NCBI GenBank assembly: GCA_947044365.1
Contig: OX345646.1
Coordinates: 5,191,678-5,255,677, forward strand
Reading direction: 5' to 3'
Length of the DNA: 64,000 nucleotides
From: Petrosia ficiformis
Taxonomy: Eukaryota > Porifera > Demospongiae > Haplosclerida > Petrosiidae
A program made the translations under genes and the position numbers. Positions 13,001 to 24,188 of the stretch are shown here, piece by piece; within the stretch, counting starts at the first letter, position 1, and every line of letters begins with the position of its first letter. The notes under the pieces were generated by a model. It had not been told where the DNA came from. It searched no databases and was given only the letters and a program-made list of their open reading frames with translations.

Positions 13001-14734
13001 CAATTAACTGGTGATGCACAATCATTGCTTTCAACTAGTAATTACACAACTAATCTATATTTGACATCTAATGTTCAACATCATGATTATTCATTAAAAC
13101 TTCGGTTTTTATGCTTGGATACAAATGCTCAAGCGTATGCAAATGTTAAACTAACAACTTGTCCTTTGGGATATGTTTTTCAAATACCTCAAAAATCTCA
13201 ACTAATTCAAGGGACATGTGAATGTGTGGATATAGCTAGTGATGATGTACGGTGTGATTTCGTGTTGGGTGTAGCATGTATTAGACTTGGTTACTGGTTA
13301 GGTAAAATTAATGCAGATAATGCACTGGAGGACACTCTAATTGACACAGCTCCATGTCAGTATCCGTATTGCAAGACTGACTTACCATCTTGTCCAATCA
13401 CAGGACTAGCTCAGACTTATAACCAGCTTCCTATTGTTCAAAATGAACAATGTAATGGATTATATGGTGGATTATTGTGTAGAAGTTGTAGAGAAGATGC
13501 CGTGTTTAGTTTTGAAGCTGTTAATTGTATTTCGTCATCAAATTGCAAACCATGGCAACCTTATGTTACTTTAGTACTTGTAGTTGTATTCCAACTTGTT
13601 CTGGGATTTGGGATTGTAATACTACTAAAAGCAACCTTTAAGACAGGTGTTGGACATTTATATGGGCCTCTATTCTTCATTGCTGTACTCAGACTTATAC
13701 CTTTTGGATACTACAAACAATATGTTCAGCTAGAATTCACTATTTCAATATTTCAATCTGTTCTTTTGCTTAATTTAGAGGTTTTTGGTGAAATTCCATG
13801 GTGTTTCTTCTCTAATATTAATCCACTACTAAACTACTCTCTCCATTTCCTTGGTCCATTTATTATTGCAGTTGTACTATTATCAACAGTATTACTAGCT
13901 CGATATTATCCAAGACAATTCTTGTCTCTACAGAGTTCACCAGTTCAAGCTATCTGTCTCCTCCTTCTTCTTTCCTTTTGGTCTGTTTCTGATACTTGTA
14001 TTCAACTATTGAAACCTACTACTACACTGAGTGGAGTTAAAGGATGGAGAGTTGCTCTTCAACCGAATATACAATACCTCAAGGATCCATATCATATTGT
14101 CACTTGGATAATTTCAACAGTTCTTCTTGTATTTTTACTTGTCCCTTTCATTTTATTGTTGTTTTTGTCACCACTTTTAAGACGTAAGTTCAACCTCACT
14201 CGTATTCAACCATTACTTGATGCATTCCAGTCGTGTTATGATGACAAGTTTCGCTGGTACTCGGGAGTATATCTACTATCCTGGATAATTTTAAATATCA
14301 ACATGCCTTACTATGTGATGGAGATTATTCTTGTTGCTGTTGGTACATTACATTTCATGATACAACCTTACAAGTATCGATGGCTGAATATTGTTGATAC
14401 ACTCTTACTAGTTGATCTAATCATGTTTGCATCAATCGATTCACCAAATGGTAAAGTGACAGTTCCTATTAGTTACATATTGGTAGTGTTACCTTTGACG
14501 TATATTACAATTGGTGGAGTGTGGATCATAAGTGTGATTATAAGAAAATGGTGCAAATATAAACTGTCTACTGTTAGGAATACTAATGAAGAAGAAATGG
14601 TGAATTTACTAGAAGATAAGGAAGAAGAGGAGGTAGTGGACAATGGAGATAGAGACATTCGTATTGGAGTAAGTTCAACAGTTGTGGAGCGTCCTGTTTG
14701 TAGGAGAGAATCCATGATATTTGATGATAATTAA
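10100..14734 (+). CDS. Beta-helix repeat multi-pass membrane protein, array copy 2
   Basis: Single exon, 1544 aa, the longest copy. The ATG at 10100 starts the signal peptide (MMSLLIINQKVLYLVLL). It carries ten rung-A repeats against eight in copy 1, which accounts for most of the length difference. Several rung-A motifs read 'SNCSF' rather than 'SNCLF', and one is degenerate ('LTINICVFHNNSAQ'). The extracellular Cys-rich region and the membrane block (from about residue 1154) are nearly the same as in copy 1. The loop before the last helix is several residues shorter (VDLIMFASIDSPNGKVTV). The tail ends in RRESMIFDDN. The frame is intact over 4.6 kb of AT-rich DNA, which argues for selection on a working protein. 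Ligand and signalling output are unknown. Confidence 0.88.
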   Translation: MMSLLIINQKVLYLVLLITLLYGLISANQNITIYVQEDGIDQSECMEGNESIPCHTLSYVLNQINNRSNDTFNGTNISVYVYITYYQEITHLSHIQLLVNLYLIGVDNPILDFSGIDDFFTLFGGVSFYADNITFHKISVSFYSLVTVRLNKCIFTSGDSTLADIEILHLENIYNLTISNCLFRNNNAHSAFIPIQNVSIVEISGCKFYQNKDQILIGFKQVYNLTISNCSFRNNDAQLVLIVLQNVSNVGISGCEFYQNEGQTYLISIGSEQFHNLITISNCLFHNNDAQLYALVEIQNVLNVEISGCEFYQNEGQTYLIWSNFEQVHNLIISSCSFHNNDAQSTLIVVYNVLNVEISGCEFYKNKDQKHLILIGPQQVHNLIISNCSFYNNDAQSELIGIGNVLNVEISECEFYQNKNQILIGFKQVYNFNISNCSFHNNDAQQGLIAIDSIFNVEISGCEFYQNEYQILIIFEQVYKLTINICVFHNNSAQLSTLVWILNVSNVEISGCEFYQNSQSNLIWISLEQFHNPVSISNCSFHNNDAQQALIAIDFVFNAEISGCEFYQNKGQEYIIWIGLQQFHNLITISNCLFYNNDAQLYALVGIQNASYVEISGCEFYQNKVQTYLIWPSTEQVHNLTISNCLFHNNDAQQALIAIDLVFNAEISGCEFYQNKGQQYLIVVLTSNWRYLFDMDNCSIYDNNDINNTIFRLETANSESIFTITNCLFSNNTSGGNIFEIMSDKLYMSNLNLISNKIKWIEYSIIRITSIYRYNEQNLNISNINFINNTGTGLKLKEATVYFNNIKFYNNTGVYGGGMSLHQTHIYLTGPLIFERNTALFGGAIYIATAEIHINAYCTTFEQITFTSNSAGTIGPDVFIADGFAVSHIIYYTFMCINNTISNHVRGDHIISGPYNITINPKSNSTITLFPGQKLTYSANVIDYFGNLTSCLVNINFECGNNLCEHVQLTGDAQSLLSTSNYTTNLYLTSNVQHHDYSLKLRFLCLDTNAQAYANVKLTTCPLGYVFQIPQKSQLIQGTCECVDIASDDVRCDFVLGVACIRLGYWLGKINADNALEDTLIDTAPCQYPYCKTDLPSCPITGLAQTYNQLPIVQNEQCNGLYGGLLCRSCREDAVFSFEAVNCISSSNCKPWQPYVTLVLVVVFQLVLGFGIVILLKATFKTGVGHLYGPLFFIAVLRLIPFGYYKQYVQLEFTISIFQSVLLLNLEVFGEIPWCFFSNINPLLNYSLHFLGPFIIAVVLLSTVLLARYYPRQFLSLQSSPVQAICLLLLLSFWSVSDTCIQLLKPTTTLSGVKGWRVALQPNIQYLKDPYHIVTWIISTVLLVFLLVPFILLLFLSPLLRRKFNLTRIQPLLDAFQSCYDDKFRWYSGVYLLSWIILNINMPYYVMEIILVAVGTLHFMIQPYKYRWLNIVDTLLLVDLIMFASIDSPNGKVTVPISYILVVLPLTYITIGGVWIISVIIRKWCKYKLSTVRNTNEEEMVNLLEDKEEEEVVDNGDRDIRIGVSSTVVERPVCRRESMIFDDN

Positions 14735-17682
14735 AGAACAAAACTGTTTTTTTCTTAAATTAATGTCTGTGTTTACTAGTGATTGTGTTAATTATACATT
14801 AGTGTTTAGTGATGTTTTAGTTTGTCATGTAACATGTAGTACATTTATATTTAGCAAAATATGTCCGTGTACTTTAGTTTACATAATACATTACATGTAG
14901 CAAATGCACATAATTGTAATTCTTTTAAATGAATATTTTCTTGTCAATGGATTGATTAACTTATTGTATATAATGTATGTTATCTAATCAGAAACATCCC
15001 AAAGTAACATTGAAATCTTACTTAATATACTGTTCTCCTATGCTTGGGCATGTAATACTGTGTTTATTATAATAGTTAATTAATACACTATAGTAATGAG
15101 GTTATTTACTATACAGTAGTGCATAATTATCCTGTTGTTGTAATAATGTTGGTTCATGTCAGGAATTGTTAATACACTGGATTAATGACTTGTGTTACTA
15201 TACTGGACTGCATCTCTTATTAATTAACAAATTAAATCATTATAATTCTAAGCAAGATTTAAGCAGCAAGCCGGCTAACAGAAGCACTATTTTCGAGTTC
15301 AAGTAATCGTTGTCAAGCTTTTAGTGAATCTTATTTAGATCACTCAGACACAGAGGCTATATTTTTAATCATACTAGCTATTGTTGGCCTAATAGCTGTG
15401 ATAGTGGTTACTATCGCAATCGGTGGGTATCTTAAGAAAATTCCCAAGAATTACATTTTCTCGGGAAAGGAACTAATGTTTACTGGTATCACACTTTGTT
15501 TTTTTTTTATCAGTCTTTTACATCCCTAAGCCTTCCATTCTTGTATGTTTGTTTCAAAGGCTTACAGTGTGGTTGTTTTTCACTGATTCTTAGAAAAATG
15601 CTTTAAAAAATTTGTATACAGTGAAACCCTTCTATTGAGGACACCCTGAAATGAGTACACCCCTGTATTAAGTACACTTACAAATGTCCCAAAACTGTGG
15701 TATCACTCTAGTCACTATTATAGATAGTAACAAAACCACAACCTACAGACTGTTTATAGTATCCAAATGATACTGTCTAGAATGTATAATGTGATGTTAC
15801 ATGAAGAAGCACCCCTGAAATGAGGACACCCCTGCAATCAGGACACTTACATTTGTCTGAAGGTTCCATTGTACTCCACTACCCAAAATTAATATTAATT
15901 TTTATTTGCTCCTGAAACACATTTTGATAGTGTTTTCATGTTAACCTGGGTATATTACTGGTTTATATGTTAGTCCATTATGGTTCTCAACCTTCAATTA
16001 TTGCCCTACTATTAATTGCATACACTAAATTCAGTGATTCTCGTATTTAGCATGTATTAATTTTAGTGAATTTTTGAGCCACACCTAATATACCTAATAA
16101 ATTATGAAATGATCATGAAATTTATTTTTTTTAGCATGTACTTATTTTAATGATTATTATGTAAGTCACTAAAATTAGTACATGCAATTAAATGTATAGT
16201 TAAGGTACATGTATAATCTCATCATCAATACATGGAATCTGGTTGTTGATTTTGCAGACTTAATGAAACAATGACTTCTAGAATTGATTACACGACACCT
16301 AAAAATTACACACCAATATCCTGAGCTTAAAACTGATGACATGTAAACAAGTCAGTCATTGTAAACAGTATTGAAATTCAATATAAAGATATTATAAACA
16401 TACAGCTAACACACAAAACACACATCATTAAGCTATATCCAATATCTGGCAAATTTAATTGCGCAATTTTGTTTATTAATAATGATATCATTAGAGTGAA
16501 TATTTATTACATGACACCACAAAGCACACACCAATATCCTGAGTTTAAATAATAATTATAAATATAAAATTAATTATAGGCCAATGTACACATAATTAAT
16601 ATTAGTACTATACACAGTGTACAATTATGTATCATTGTTTAATGATATTGACTATTACCAACTAAGCACACACAAATACAGTATATGTCAATAAAAAGTC
16701 ACCATACAGTACAATAATTACTCAGTAGTTTCATTTCCACACTACAGTAGTTCAACAGTAGTTTTGACAGTAATTGGTGTACTTGTCAATTGAACACCAC
16801 AGTAGTGAGACAGTAATTACTATACTATACTGACAGTAGAACTAAGATAAAGTTAAACAGGTATTCTTTGGGATTTTCGATTCCATGTATCATTATCATT
16901 TTCATTGTCAGCTAATGCGTTAAAAGGCTTAACAATAATGTATATCTTTATTTTTATAACTGTTGAGTGCTGACTGTAACAGGTGCCAACAGATCCACTC
17001 AATGTCATCAGACATCCTAGTTGGCTATGTGCTTACTCACACGGAGCTTTCCCTCCCTTTATTTCAACAAACATCTGTTTTGCCCCTCCTTGTCAACTTT
17101 CTAAATGGAGCACTGGTTAGTATATGTAGAGTTTGTGTTTGTGCTTATTAAGCTCTGAAGATTACAACTGTGCTTCTATATTTTTAGAGCAATTAATAGA
17201 ATGCAATTTGTACATATAACAGTGAACATCTGTTATATTACCGGTGCTGTCTTCTATTCAGGAAGATGTAGATTTGCAGACGAACATCTTGAACAATTTA
17301 GGTTTATAGTCATAACTCGTAATTATGTATATCTTATTGTTTTTATTTAGTTTCTGTTTTTCACAAGGACTATTAGTAACAGGAACATATCAATGGGAGG
17401 GGCTGGCTATGTGAAACTATTCTCAGATGCGAGATATATTTTGTATTCACAAGCTTGCATCCTTGGTTAACTCTTCTCTGTAGAACACCTATTATTGTAC
17501 TATTATTATTATTAATAATAATTATTATTATAGATGAAATGTATAATGATTACATAATTGCATACATATTGTGTACACCTATACATAGAAGTACAGTACA
17601 ATACATGTATGACAGTTCATAATACACAACATAGTTTACTCTAATTTGATTGCATTTGTGTGGGATGTGCCCTGACGTTCAA
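14735..17682. other. Intergenic spacer between receptor genes 2 and 3
   Basis: Array flank with the same order of elements as the previous spacer: TIR-element remnants around 15,620-15,860 beginning 'acagtgaaacccttctattg', the conserved hairpin (about 16,135), truncated MITE family 1 (about 16,680-16,840) and the exon-like block (about 16,970-17,300). No intact gene. Confidence 0.7.
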
Positions 17683-17690
17683 TATAAATA
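17683..17690 (+). promoter_or_regulatory. TATA box of receptor gene 3
   Basis: TATAAATA lies 117 bp before the ATG. The leader is shorter than in the other copies because the 'cagttttctctct' stretch just before the start region is missing. Confidence 0.7.
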
Positions 17691-17799
17691 TAGTGAGAGA
17701 TAAGTCACTCTCTTATATATTACTAGTTTGTTTCTGGTCTTGTATATAGACTGTGATATAAATCTTGAGCAGACAGGCTCCTTGTATTGTGGTATTCAC

Positions 17800-20700
17800 A
17801 TGATGTCACTAGTAATTCTCAATCAAAAGATTTTGTATCTCGTATTGTTGATCACTTTACTGTATGGATTAACATCAGCTAATCAAAATATCACTATATA
17901 TGTTCAAGAAGATGGAATTGACCAATCAGAATGTATGGAAGGAAATGAATCCATTCCATGTCATACATTGTCCTATGTCTTGAATCAGATCAATAATAGA
18001 AGTAATGACACCTTTAATGGAACAAACATTTCAGTGTATGTGTATATAACATACTATCAACAAATAACTAATTTGTCAGGTATACAGTTACTAGTTAACT
18101 TGTATCTTATTGGAGTTGATAATCCCGTTCTTGACTTCAGTGGAAATAGTTATTATTTTGTTTTTCAAGGTAGTTATTCTTTTTATGCCGAAAATGTTAC
18201 CTTTTACAAGATTTCGATAGCATTTTACTTCGTTGTAACAGTGAATTTTAATAAGTGCATATTCACTAGTGGAGATAGCGCACTAGCTAACATTGAAGGT
18301 TGGTTTATAGACATTTACAATCTTACTATAAGCAACTGTTTATTTCATAATAATAATGCTCAATCTCAATTAGCACTTATACGCATTTTTAATGTATCAA
18401 ATGTGGAAATAACTGGATGTGAATTCTATCAAAACAAAGGTCAAACAATGATCGATTTCACACAAGTTTATAATCTTACTGTAAGCAACTGTTTATTTCA
18501 TAACAATGATGCTGTTCAATCATACCTTATATTGATTATACATGTATTAAATGTGGAAATATCTGGATGTGAATTATATCAAAACGAAGGTCAAGGGTAT
18601 TATGTATCGATTGGTTTCATACAAGTTTACAATCTTACTATAAGCAACTGTTTATTTCATAACAATGATGATCATAACAATGATGCTCTATCAGAACTTA
18701 TAGCAATTGAAAATGTATTAAATGTGGAAATATTTGGATGTGAATTCTATCAAAACAAAGGTCAAACGACATTGATTGGTTTTTTACAAGTTTACAATCT
18801 TACTATAAGCAACTGTTTATTTCATAACAATGGTGCTCAAGTAGAACTTGTATTGATTCAAAATGTATCAAATGTGGAAATATCTAGATGTGAATTTTAT
18901 CAAAACAGTCAATCGGCTCTTATATGGATCGGTTTAGAACAATTTCACAATCTTGTAACTATAAGCAATTGTTTATTTCATAACAATGATGCTCCTCAAC
19001 TAGCATTTGTAGTGATTCTAAATGTATCAGATGTGGAAATATCTGGATGTGAATTCTATCAAAACCGTGACAGTCAATCGTATCTTATATGGTTCGGTTT
19101 AGAACAATTTCACAATCTTGTGTCTATAAGCAACTGTTTATTTCATAACAATGTTGCTCAATTAGCACTTGTTGCGATTCAAAATGTATCATATGTAGAA
19201 ATATCTAGATGTGAATTCTATCAAAACGAAGGTCAAACGTATCTTATATTGATCAGTGTAGAAGAAGTTCACAATCTTACTATAAGCAACTGTTTATTTT
19301 GTAACAATGATAATCAAAAACAACAACTTATAGTGATAAAACAAGTTCACAATCTTACTATAAGCAACTGTTTATTTTGTAACAATGATGCTCAAGAAAC
19401 ACTTATAATGACTTTTTATGTATTTAATGTAGAAATATCTGGATGTAAATTCTATCAAAACAAAGGTCAAGTGTATCTTATACTAATACCGACCTATTTT
19501 TTTGACATGGATAATTGCAGCTTTTATGACAACAATGATATAAAAGACACAATATTTCATGTGGAAACTGCAAACTCTGAGTCAATGTTTACTATCACTA
19601 ATTGTCTGTTCTCTAATAACACATCTGGTGGGAACATTTTGGAAATTACAAGTGATACATTATACATGTCAAATATAAATCTTGTAAGTAACAAGATAAA
19701 ATGGATAGAATATAGTATCATACGAATAACAGCATTACTTCTCTCTCACGAACAGAATTTGAACATATCTAATATTAATATTATTAACAACACTGGAACA
19801 GGACTTAAGTTGAAACAGGTAAAAATGTATTTCAACAATATAACATTTTATAACAACACTGGAGTTTATGGAGGAGGAATGTCATTGTATCACTCACATA
19901 TCTATCTCACTGGACCTCTAATATTTGAAAGAAATACAGCTCTTTTTGGTGGAGCCATTTATATTGCAACAACCGAGACACTTGACCCTTCATATTGTAC
20001 TACATTTGAACAAATAATATTTACCGGTAATTCTGCAGGTACACTTGGACCTGATGTTTTTATTGAGGATGGATTTTCAGTTAGTGATACAATTCATTAT
20101 ATCTTCCAATGTATTAATGACACTATATCAAATAATGTCACAGGAGACCATATCATTTCTGGTCCACATAATATTAACATTAATTCCACAATTACTCTGT
20201 TTCCTGGACAGAACTTGACATATTCAGCTAAAGTTACTGATTATTTTGGTAACTTGACATCTTGTTTAGTAAATATTAATTTAGAATGTGGAAATAATGT
20301 TTGTGAACATGTCCAATTAACTGGTGAGACACAATCATTACTTTCAACTAGTAACTTCACAACTAATCGATATTTGACATCTAATGTTGAACATCATGAT
20401 TATTCAATACAACTTCGGTTTTTATGCTTGGATACAAATGCTGAAGGATATGCAAAAGTGAATCTAACAACTTGTTTTTTGGGATATGTTTTTCAAACAC
20501 CTCAACAATCTCAACCAATCCAAGGGACATGTAAATGTTTGGCTAGTGATGATGTACAGTGTGATTTCGTGTTGGGTGTAGCATGTATTAGACATGGTTA
20601 CTGGTTAGGTAAAATTAATGCAGATGATGTACTAGAGGACACTCTCATTGCCACAGCTCCATGTCAGTATCCATATTGTAAGACTGACTTACCACCTTGT

Positions 20701-22056
20701 CCAATCAGTGGATTATCTCAGACTTTCACCAAACTTCCTATTACTCAAGATGAACAATGTAATGGATTATATGGTGGATTATTGTGTAGAAGTTGTAGAG
20801 AAGATGCTGTGTTTAGTTTTGAAGCTGTTAATTGTATTCCATCATCAAATTGCAAACCATGGCAACCTTATGTTACTTTACTACTTGTAGTTGTATTCCA
20901 ACTTGTTCTGGGATTTGGGATTGTAATAGTACTAAAAGCAAGCTTTAAGACAGGTATTGGACATTTGTATGGACCTCTATTCTTCATTGCTGTACTCAGA
21001 CTTGTACCTTTCGGATACTACAAACAATACGTTCAGCTAGAATTCACTATTTCAATATTTAAATCCGCTCTCTTGCTTAATTTAGATGTTTTTGGTAAAA
21101 TTCCATGGTGTTTCTTCTCCAATATTAATCCATTACTGAACTACTCTCTCCATTTTCTTGGTCCATTTATTATTGCAGTTGTACTATTATCAACAGTATT
21201 ACTAGCTCGATATTATCCAAGACAATTCTTGTCTCTACAGAGTTCACCAGTTCAAGCTATCTGTCTCCTCATTCTTCTTTCCTTTTGGTCTGTTTCTGAT
21301 ACTTGTATTCAACTATTGAAACCAACTACTACACTGAGTGGAGTTAAAGGATGGAGAGTTGCTCTTCAACCAAATATACAATACCTCAAAGATCCATATC
21401 ATATTGTCACTTGGATAATTTCAACAGTTCTTCTCATATTTTTACTTGTCCCATTCATTTTATTGTTGTTTTGGTCACCACTTTTAAGACATAAGTTCAA
21501 CCTCACTCGTATTCAACCATTACTTGATGCATTCCAGTCGTGTTATGATGACAAGTTTCGCTGGTACTCGAGAGTATATCTACTATCCTGGATAATCTTA
21601 AATATCAACATGCCTTACTATGTGATGGAGATTATTCTTGTTGCTATTAGCACATTACATTTCATGATACAACCTTACAAGTATCGATGGCTGAATATTG
21701 TTGATACACTCTTACTAGTTGATCTAAACCTGTTTGTTTCCTTGACATCAGCCGATTCACCAAATAGTATACATAAAGAGACAGTTCCTATTAGTTACAT
21801 ATTGGTAGTGTTACCTCTGGCATATATTACAGTTGGTGGAGTGTGGATCATTAGTGTGATTATAATAAAATGGTGCAAATGTAAAGTGTCTACTCGTAAG
21901 AATACTAATGAAGAAGAAATGGTAAATTTATTAGAAGATAAGGAAGAAGAGGAGGTAGTGGACAGTGGAGATAGAGACATTCATATTGGAGTAAGTTCAA
22001 CAGTTGTGGAGCGTCCTGTTTGTAGGAGAGATTCTCTGATATTTGATGATAATTAA
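17800..22056 (+). CDS. Beta-helix repeat multi-pass membrane protein, array copy 3
   Basis: Single exon, 1418 aa, the shortest copy, with eight rung-A repeats. The frame stays open further upstream (from about 17,728) but only from a non-ATG codon, so I use the ATG at 17800 that begins the signal peptide. Copy-specific changes suggest slippage inside the helix: a short internal duplication (HNNDDHNNDALSE), and a truncated rung followed by a near-repeat of 'VHNLTISNCLFCNND'. Three residues are missing in the Cys-rich region (GTCKCLASDDVQC). The membrane block starts near residue 1023. The last 79 codons and the 3' flank are identical to copy 4 at the DNA level. The tail ends in RRDSLIFDDN. Confidence 0.88.
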   Translation: MMSLVILNQKILYLVLLITLLYGLTSANQNITIYVQEDGIDQSECMEGNESIPCHTLSYVLNQINNRSNDTFNGTNISVYVYITYYQQITNLSGIQLLVNLYLIGVDNPVLDFSGNSYYFVFQGSYSFYAENVTFYKISIAFYFVVTVNFNKCIFTSGDSALANIEGWFIDIYNLTISNCLFHNNNAQSQLALIRIFNVSNVEITGCEFYQNKGQTMIDFTQVYNLTVSNCLFHNNDAVQSYLILIIHVLNVEISGCELYQNEGQGYYVSIGFIQVYNLTISNCLFHNNDDHNNDALSELIAIENVLNVEIFGCEFYQNKGQTTLIGFLQVYNLTISNCLFHNNGAQVELVLIQNVSNVEISRCEFYQNSQSALIWIGLEQFHNLVTISNCLFHNNDAPQLAFVVILNVSDVEISGCEFYQNRDSQSYLIWFGLEQFHNLVSISNCLFHNNVAQLALVAIQNVSYVEISRCEFYQNEGQTYLILISVEEVHNLTISNCLFCNNDNQKQQLIVIKQVHNLTISNCLFCNNDAQETLIMTFYVFNVEISGCKFYQNKGQVYLILIPTYFFDMDNCSFYDNNDIKDTIFHVETANSESMFTITNCLFSNNTSGGNILEITSDTLYMSNINLVSNKIKWIEYSIIRITALLLSHEQNLNISNINIINNTGTGLKLKQVKMYFNNITFYNNTGVYGGGMSLYHSHIYLTGPLIFERNTALFGGAIYIATTETLDPSYCTTFEQIIFTGNSAGTLGPDVFIEDGFSVSDTIHYIFQCINDTISNNVTGDHIISGPHNININSTITLFPGQNLTYSAKVTDYFGNLTSCLVNINLECGNNVCEHVQLTGETQSLLSTSNFTTNRYLTSNVEHHDYSIQLRFLCLDTNAEGYAKVNLTTCFLGYVFQTPQQSQPIQGTCKCLASDDVQCDFVLGVACIRHGYWLGKINADDVLEDTLIATAPCQYPYCKTDLPPCPISGLSQTFTKLPITQDEQCNGLYGGLLCRSCREDAVFSFEAVNCIPSSNCKPWQPYVTLLLVVVFQLVLGFGIVIVLKASFKTGIGHLYGPLFFIAVLRLVPFGYYKQYVQLEFTISIFKSALLLNLDVFGKIPWCFFSNINPLLNYSLHFLGPFIIAVVLLSTVLLARYYPRQFLSLQSSPVQAICLLILLSFWSVSDTCIQLLKPTTTLSGVKGWRVALQPNIQYLKDPYHIVTWIISTVLLIFLLVPFILLLFWSPLLRHKFNLTRIQPLLDAFQSCYDDKFRWYSRVYLLSWIILNINMPYYVMEIILVAISTLHFMIQPYKYRWLNIVDTLLLVDLNLFVSLTSADSPNSIHKETVPISYILVVLPLAYITVGGVWIISVIIIKWCKCKVSTRKNTNEEEMVNLLEDKEEEEVVDSGDRDIHIGVSSTVVERPVCRRDSLIFDDN

Positions 22057-22487
22057 AAAAAAAAATTCTTAATTAAATTAATATCTATAAATTTGATGTT
22101 TTTATACTTTGTCATGTAACATATAGTTCATTTCCATGTACTTTAGTTTACATAATACTACTTGTATATTACATGTAGTAAATGCACGTAATTGTATTTC
22201 TTTTAAATGAATATTTTCTTGTCAATGTATCGATTAACTTACTGTATTAGATATGTTATATAATTTACAGAAACATCACAAAATGAAATTGAAATCTGAC
22301 TTAATATACTGTTCTCCTTCCTATGCTTGGGGATGCAATACTGTGTTATTATAACAATGTACTAATGAGGTTATTCACTATACAGGAGTACATTTATACA
22401 TAATTATTCTGTTGTTGTAATAATGTCAGTTGTTAGATGTGATGTTACATGAATAGCAACCCTGAATTGAGGACACCCCTGCAATCA
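21821..22487 (+). repeat. 667-bp tract identical to 28540-29206
   Basis: Read base by base, this stretch (last 79 codons of copy 3, its stop, an 11-A run and about 430 bp of 3' flank) has no mismatch to 28540-29206 at a constant offset of 6719 bp. It is bounded by G/A at 21820/28539 and by 'gg'/'ca' after 22487/29206. Elsewhere the copies differ every few tens of bases. Confidence 0.9.
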
Positions 22488-24059
22488 GGACACTTACATT
22501 TGTCCCAAAGTTACATTGTACTCCACTATCCAAAATTAAATATGAACTATTTTAATTTTTATCTGCTCCTGAAACACATTTTGATAGTGTTTTCATGTTA
22601 ACCTGGGTATATTACTGGTTTATATGTTAGTCCATTATGGTTCTCAACCTTCAATTATTGCCCTACTATTAATTGCATACACTAAATTCAGTGATTCTCG
22701 TATTTAGCATGTATTAATTTTAGTGAATTTTTGAGCCACACCTAATATGCCTAATAAATTATTAAATGATCATGAAATTTATTTTTTTTAGCGTGTACTT
22801 ATTTTAATGATTATTACTTAAATCACTAAAATTAGTACATGCAATTAAATGTAGAGTTAAGGTACATGTATAATCTCATCATCAATACATGGAATCTGGT
22901 TGTTGATTTTGCAGACTTAATCAAACAATGACTTCTAGAATTGATTACACGACACCTAAAAATTACACACCAATATCCTGAACTTAAAACTGATGACATG
23001 TAAACAAGTCAGTCATTGTAAACAGTATTGAAATTCAATATAAAGATATTATAAACATACAGCTAACACACAAAACACACATCATTAAGCTATATCCAAT
23101 ATCTGGCAAATTTAATTGCGTAATTTTGTTTATTAATAATGATATCATTAGAGTGAATATTGATTACATGACACCACAAAGCACACACCAATATCCTGAG
23201 TTTACAATAATAATTATAAATATAAAATTAATTATAGGCCAATGTACACATAATTAATATTAGTACTATATATGCTGAACTATACACAGTGTAATGAAAA
23301 CAATGTATCATTGTTTAATGATATTGACTATCACAGTATGTCAATAAAAAGTCACCATAGACTACAATAATTACTTAGTAGTTTCATTTCCACACTACAG
23401 TAGTTCAACAGTAGTTTTGACAGTAATTGGTGTACTTGTCAATTGAACACCACAGTAGTGAGACAGTAATTACTATACTATACTGACAGTAGAACTGAGA
23501 TAAACTCAAACAGGTATTCTTTGGGATTTCGATTTTCGATTCCATGTATCATTATCCTTATCACTGTCAACTAATGTGTTAAAAGGGTTAATAATGATCT
23601 TTATTTTTATAACTGTTGAGTGCTGACTATAACAGGTGCCAATAGACCCACTCAATGTCATTAGACATCCTAGTTGGCTATGTGCTTACGCATACGGATC
23701 AGTGCTTTGCCTCCCTTCATTTCAACAGACATCTGTTTTGCTCCTCCATGTCAACTTTCTAAAGGAGCACTGGTTAGTATATGTAGAGTTTGTGTTTGTG
23801 CTTATTAAGGTTGTAGTCTTTTCCGTGGGCGGATGCTACTCCAATCAGTTTCTAGTCTTGCCAGCTTCTTGCTGCATACAATCTGGTGTATCTTTTGGAA
23901 GCCACACCCACCCGGGGGTATAATTAATTATTAATTATTGCATGTGAACTAAAATACACCTATACATAGAAGTATAATACAATACATTACAGTTCATAAT
24001 ACACAACATAGTTTACTCTAATTTGATTGCAGTTGTGTGGGATGTACCCTGACTTTCAA
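22057..24059. other. Intergenic spacer between receptor genes 3 and 4
   Basis: Shorter spacer. It contains the conserved hairpin (about 22,791), truncated MITE family 1 (about 23,340-23,500) and part of the exon-like block (about 23,620-23,807). From 23,808 to about 23,922 a GC-richer stretch ('gtgggcggatgctactcc' to 'cacacccacccgggggta') replaces several hundred bp of flank present in the other units. No intact gene. Confidence 0.65.
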
Positions 24060-24067
24060 TATAAATA
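24060..24067 (+). promoter_or_regulatory. TATA box of receptor gene 4
   Basis: TATAAATA lies 129 bp before the ATG. The proximal promoter block is kept although the more distal upstream DNA was replaced in this unit. Confidence 0.7.
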
Positions 24068-24188
24068 CAGTGAGTTAAGTCACTCTCTTATATAATACCA
24101 GTTTGTTTCTGGTCTTGTATACAGACTGTGATATAAATCTTGAGTTGACAAGCTCCAGTTTTCTCTCTCCTTGTATTGTGGTATTCAC

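Noticed and set aside
17728..17799. A 24-residue N-terminal extension of receptor copy 3.
   Set aside because: It has no ATG; it is leader sequence that happens to be open, and the signal peptide starts at 17800.
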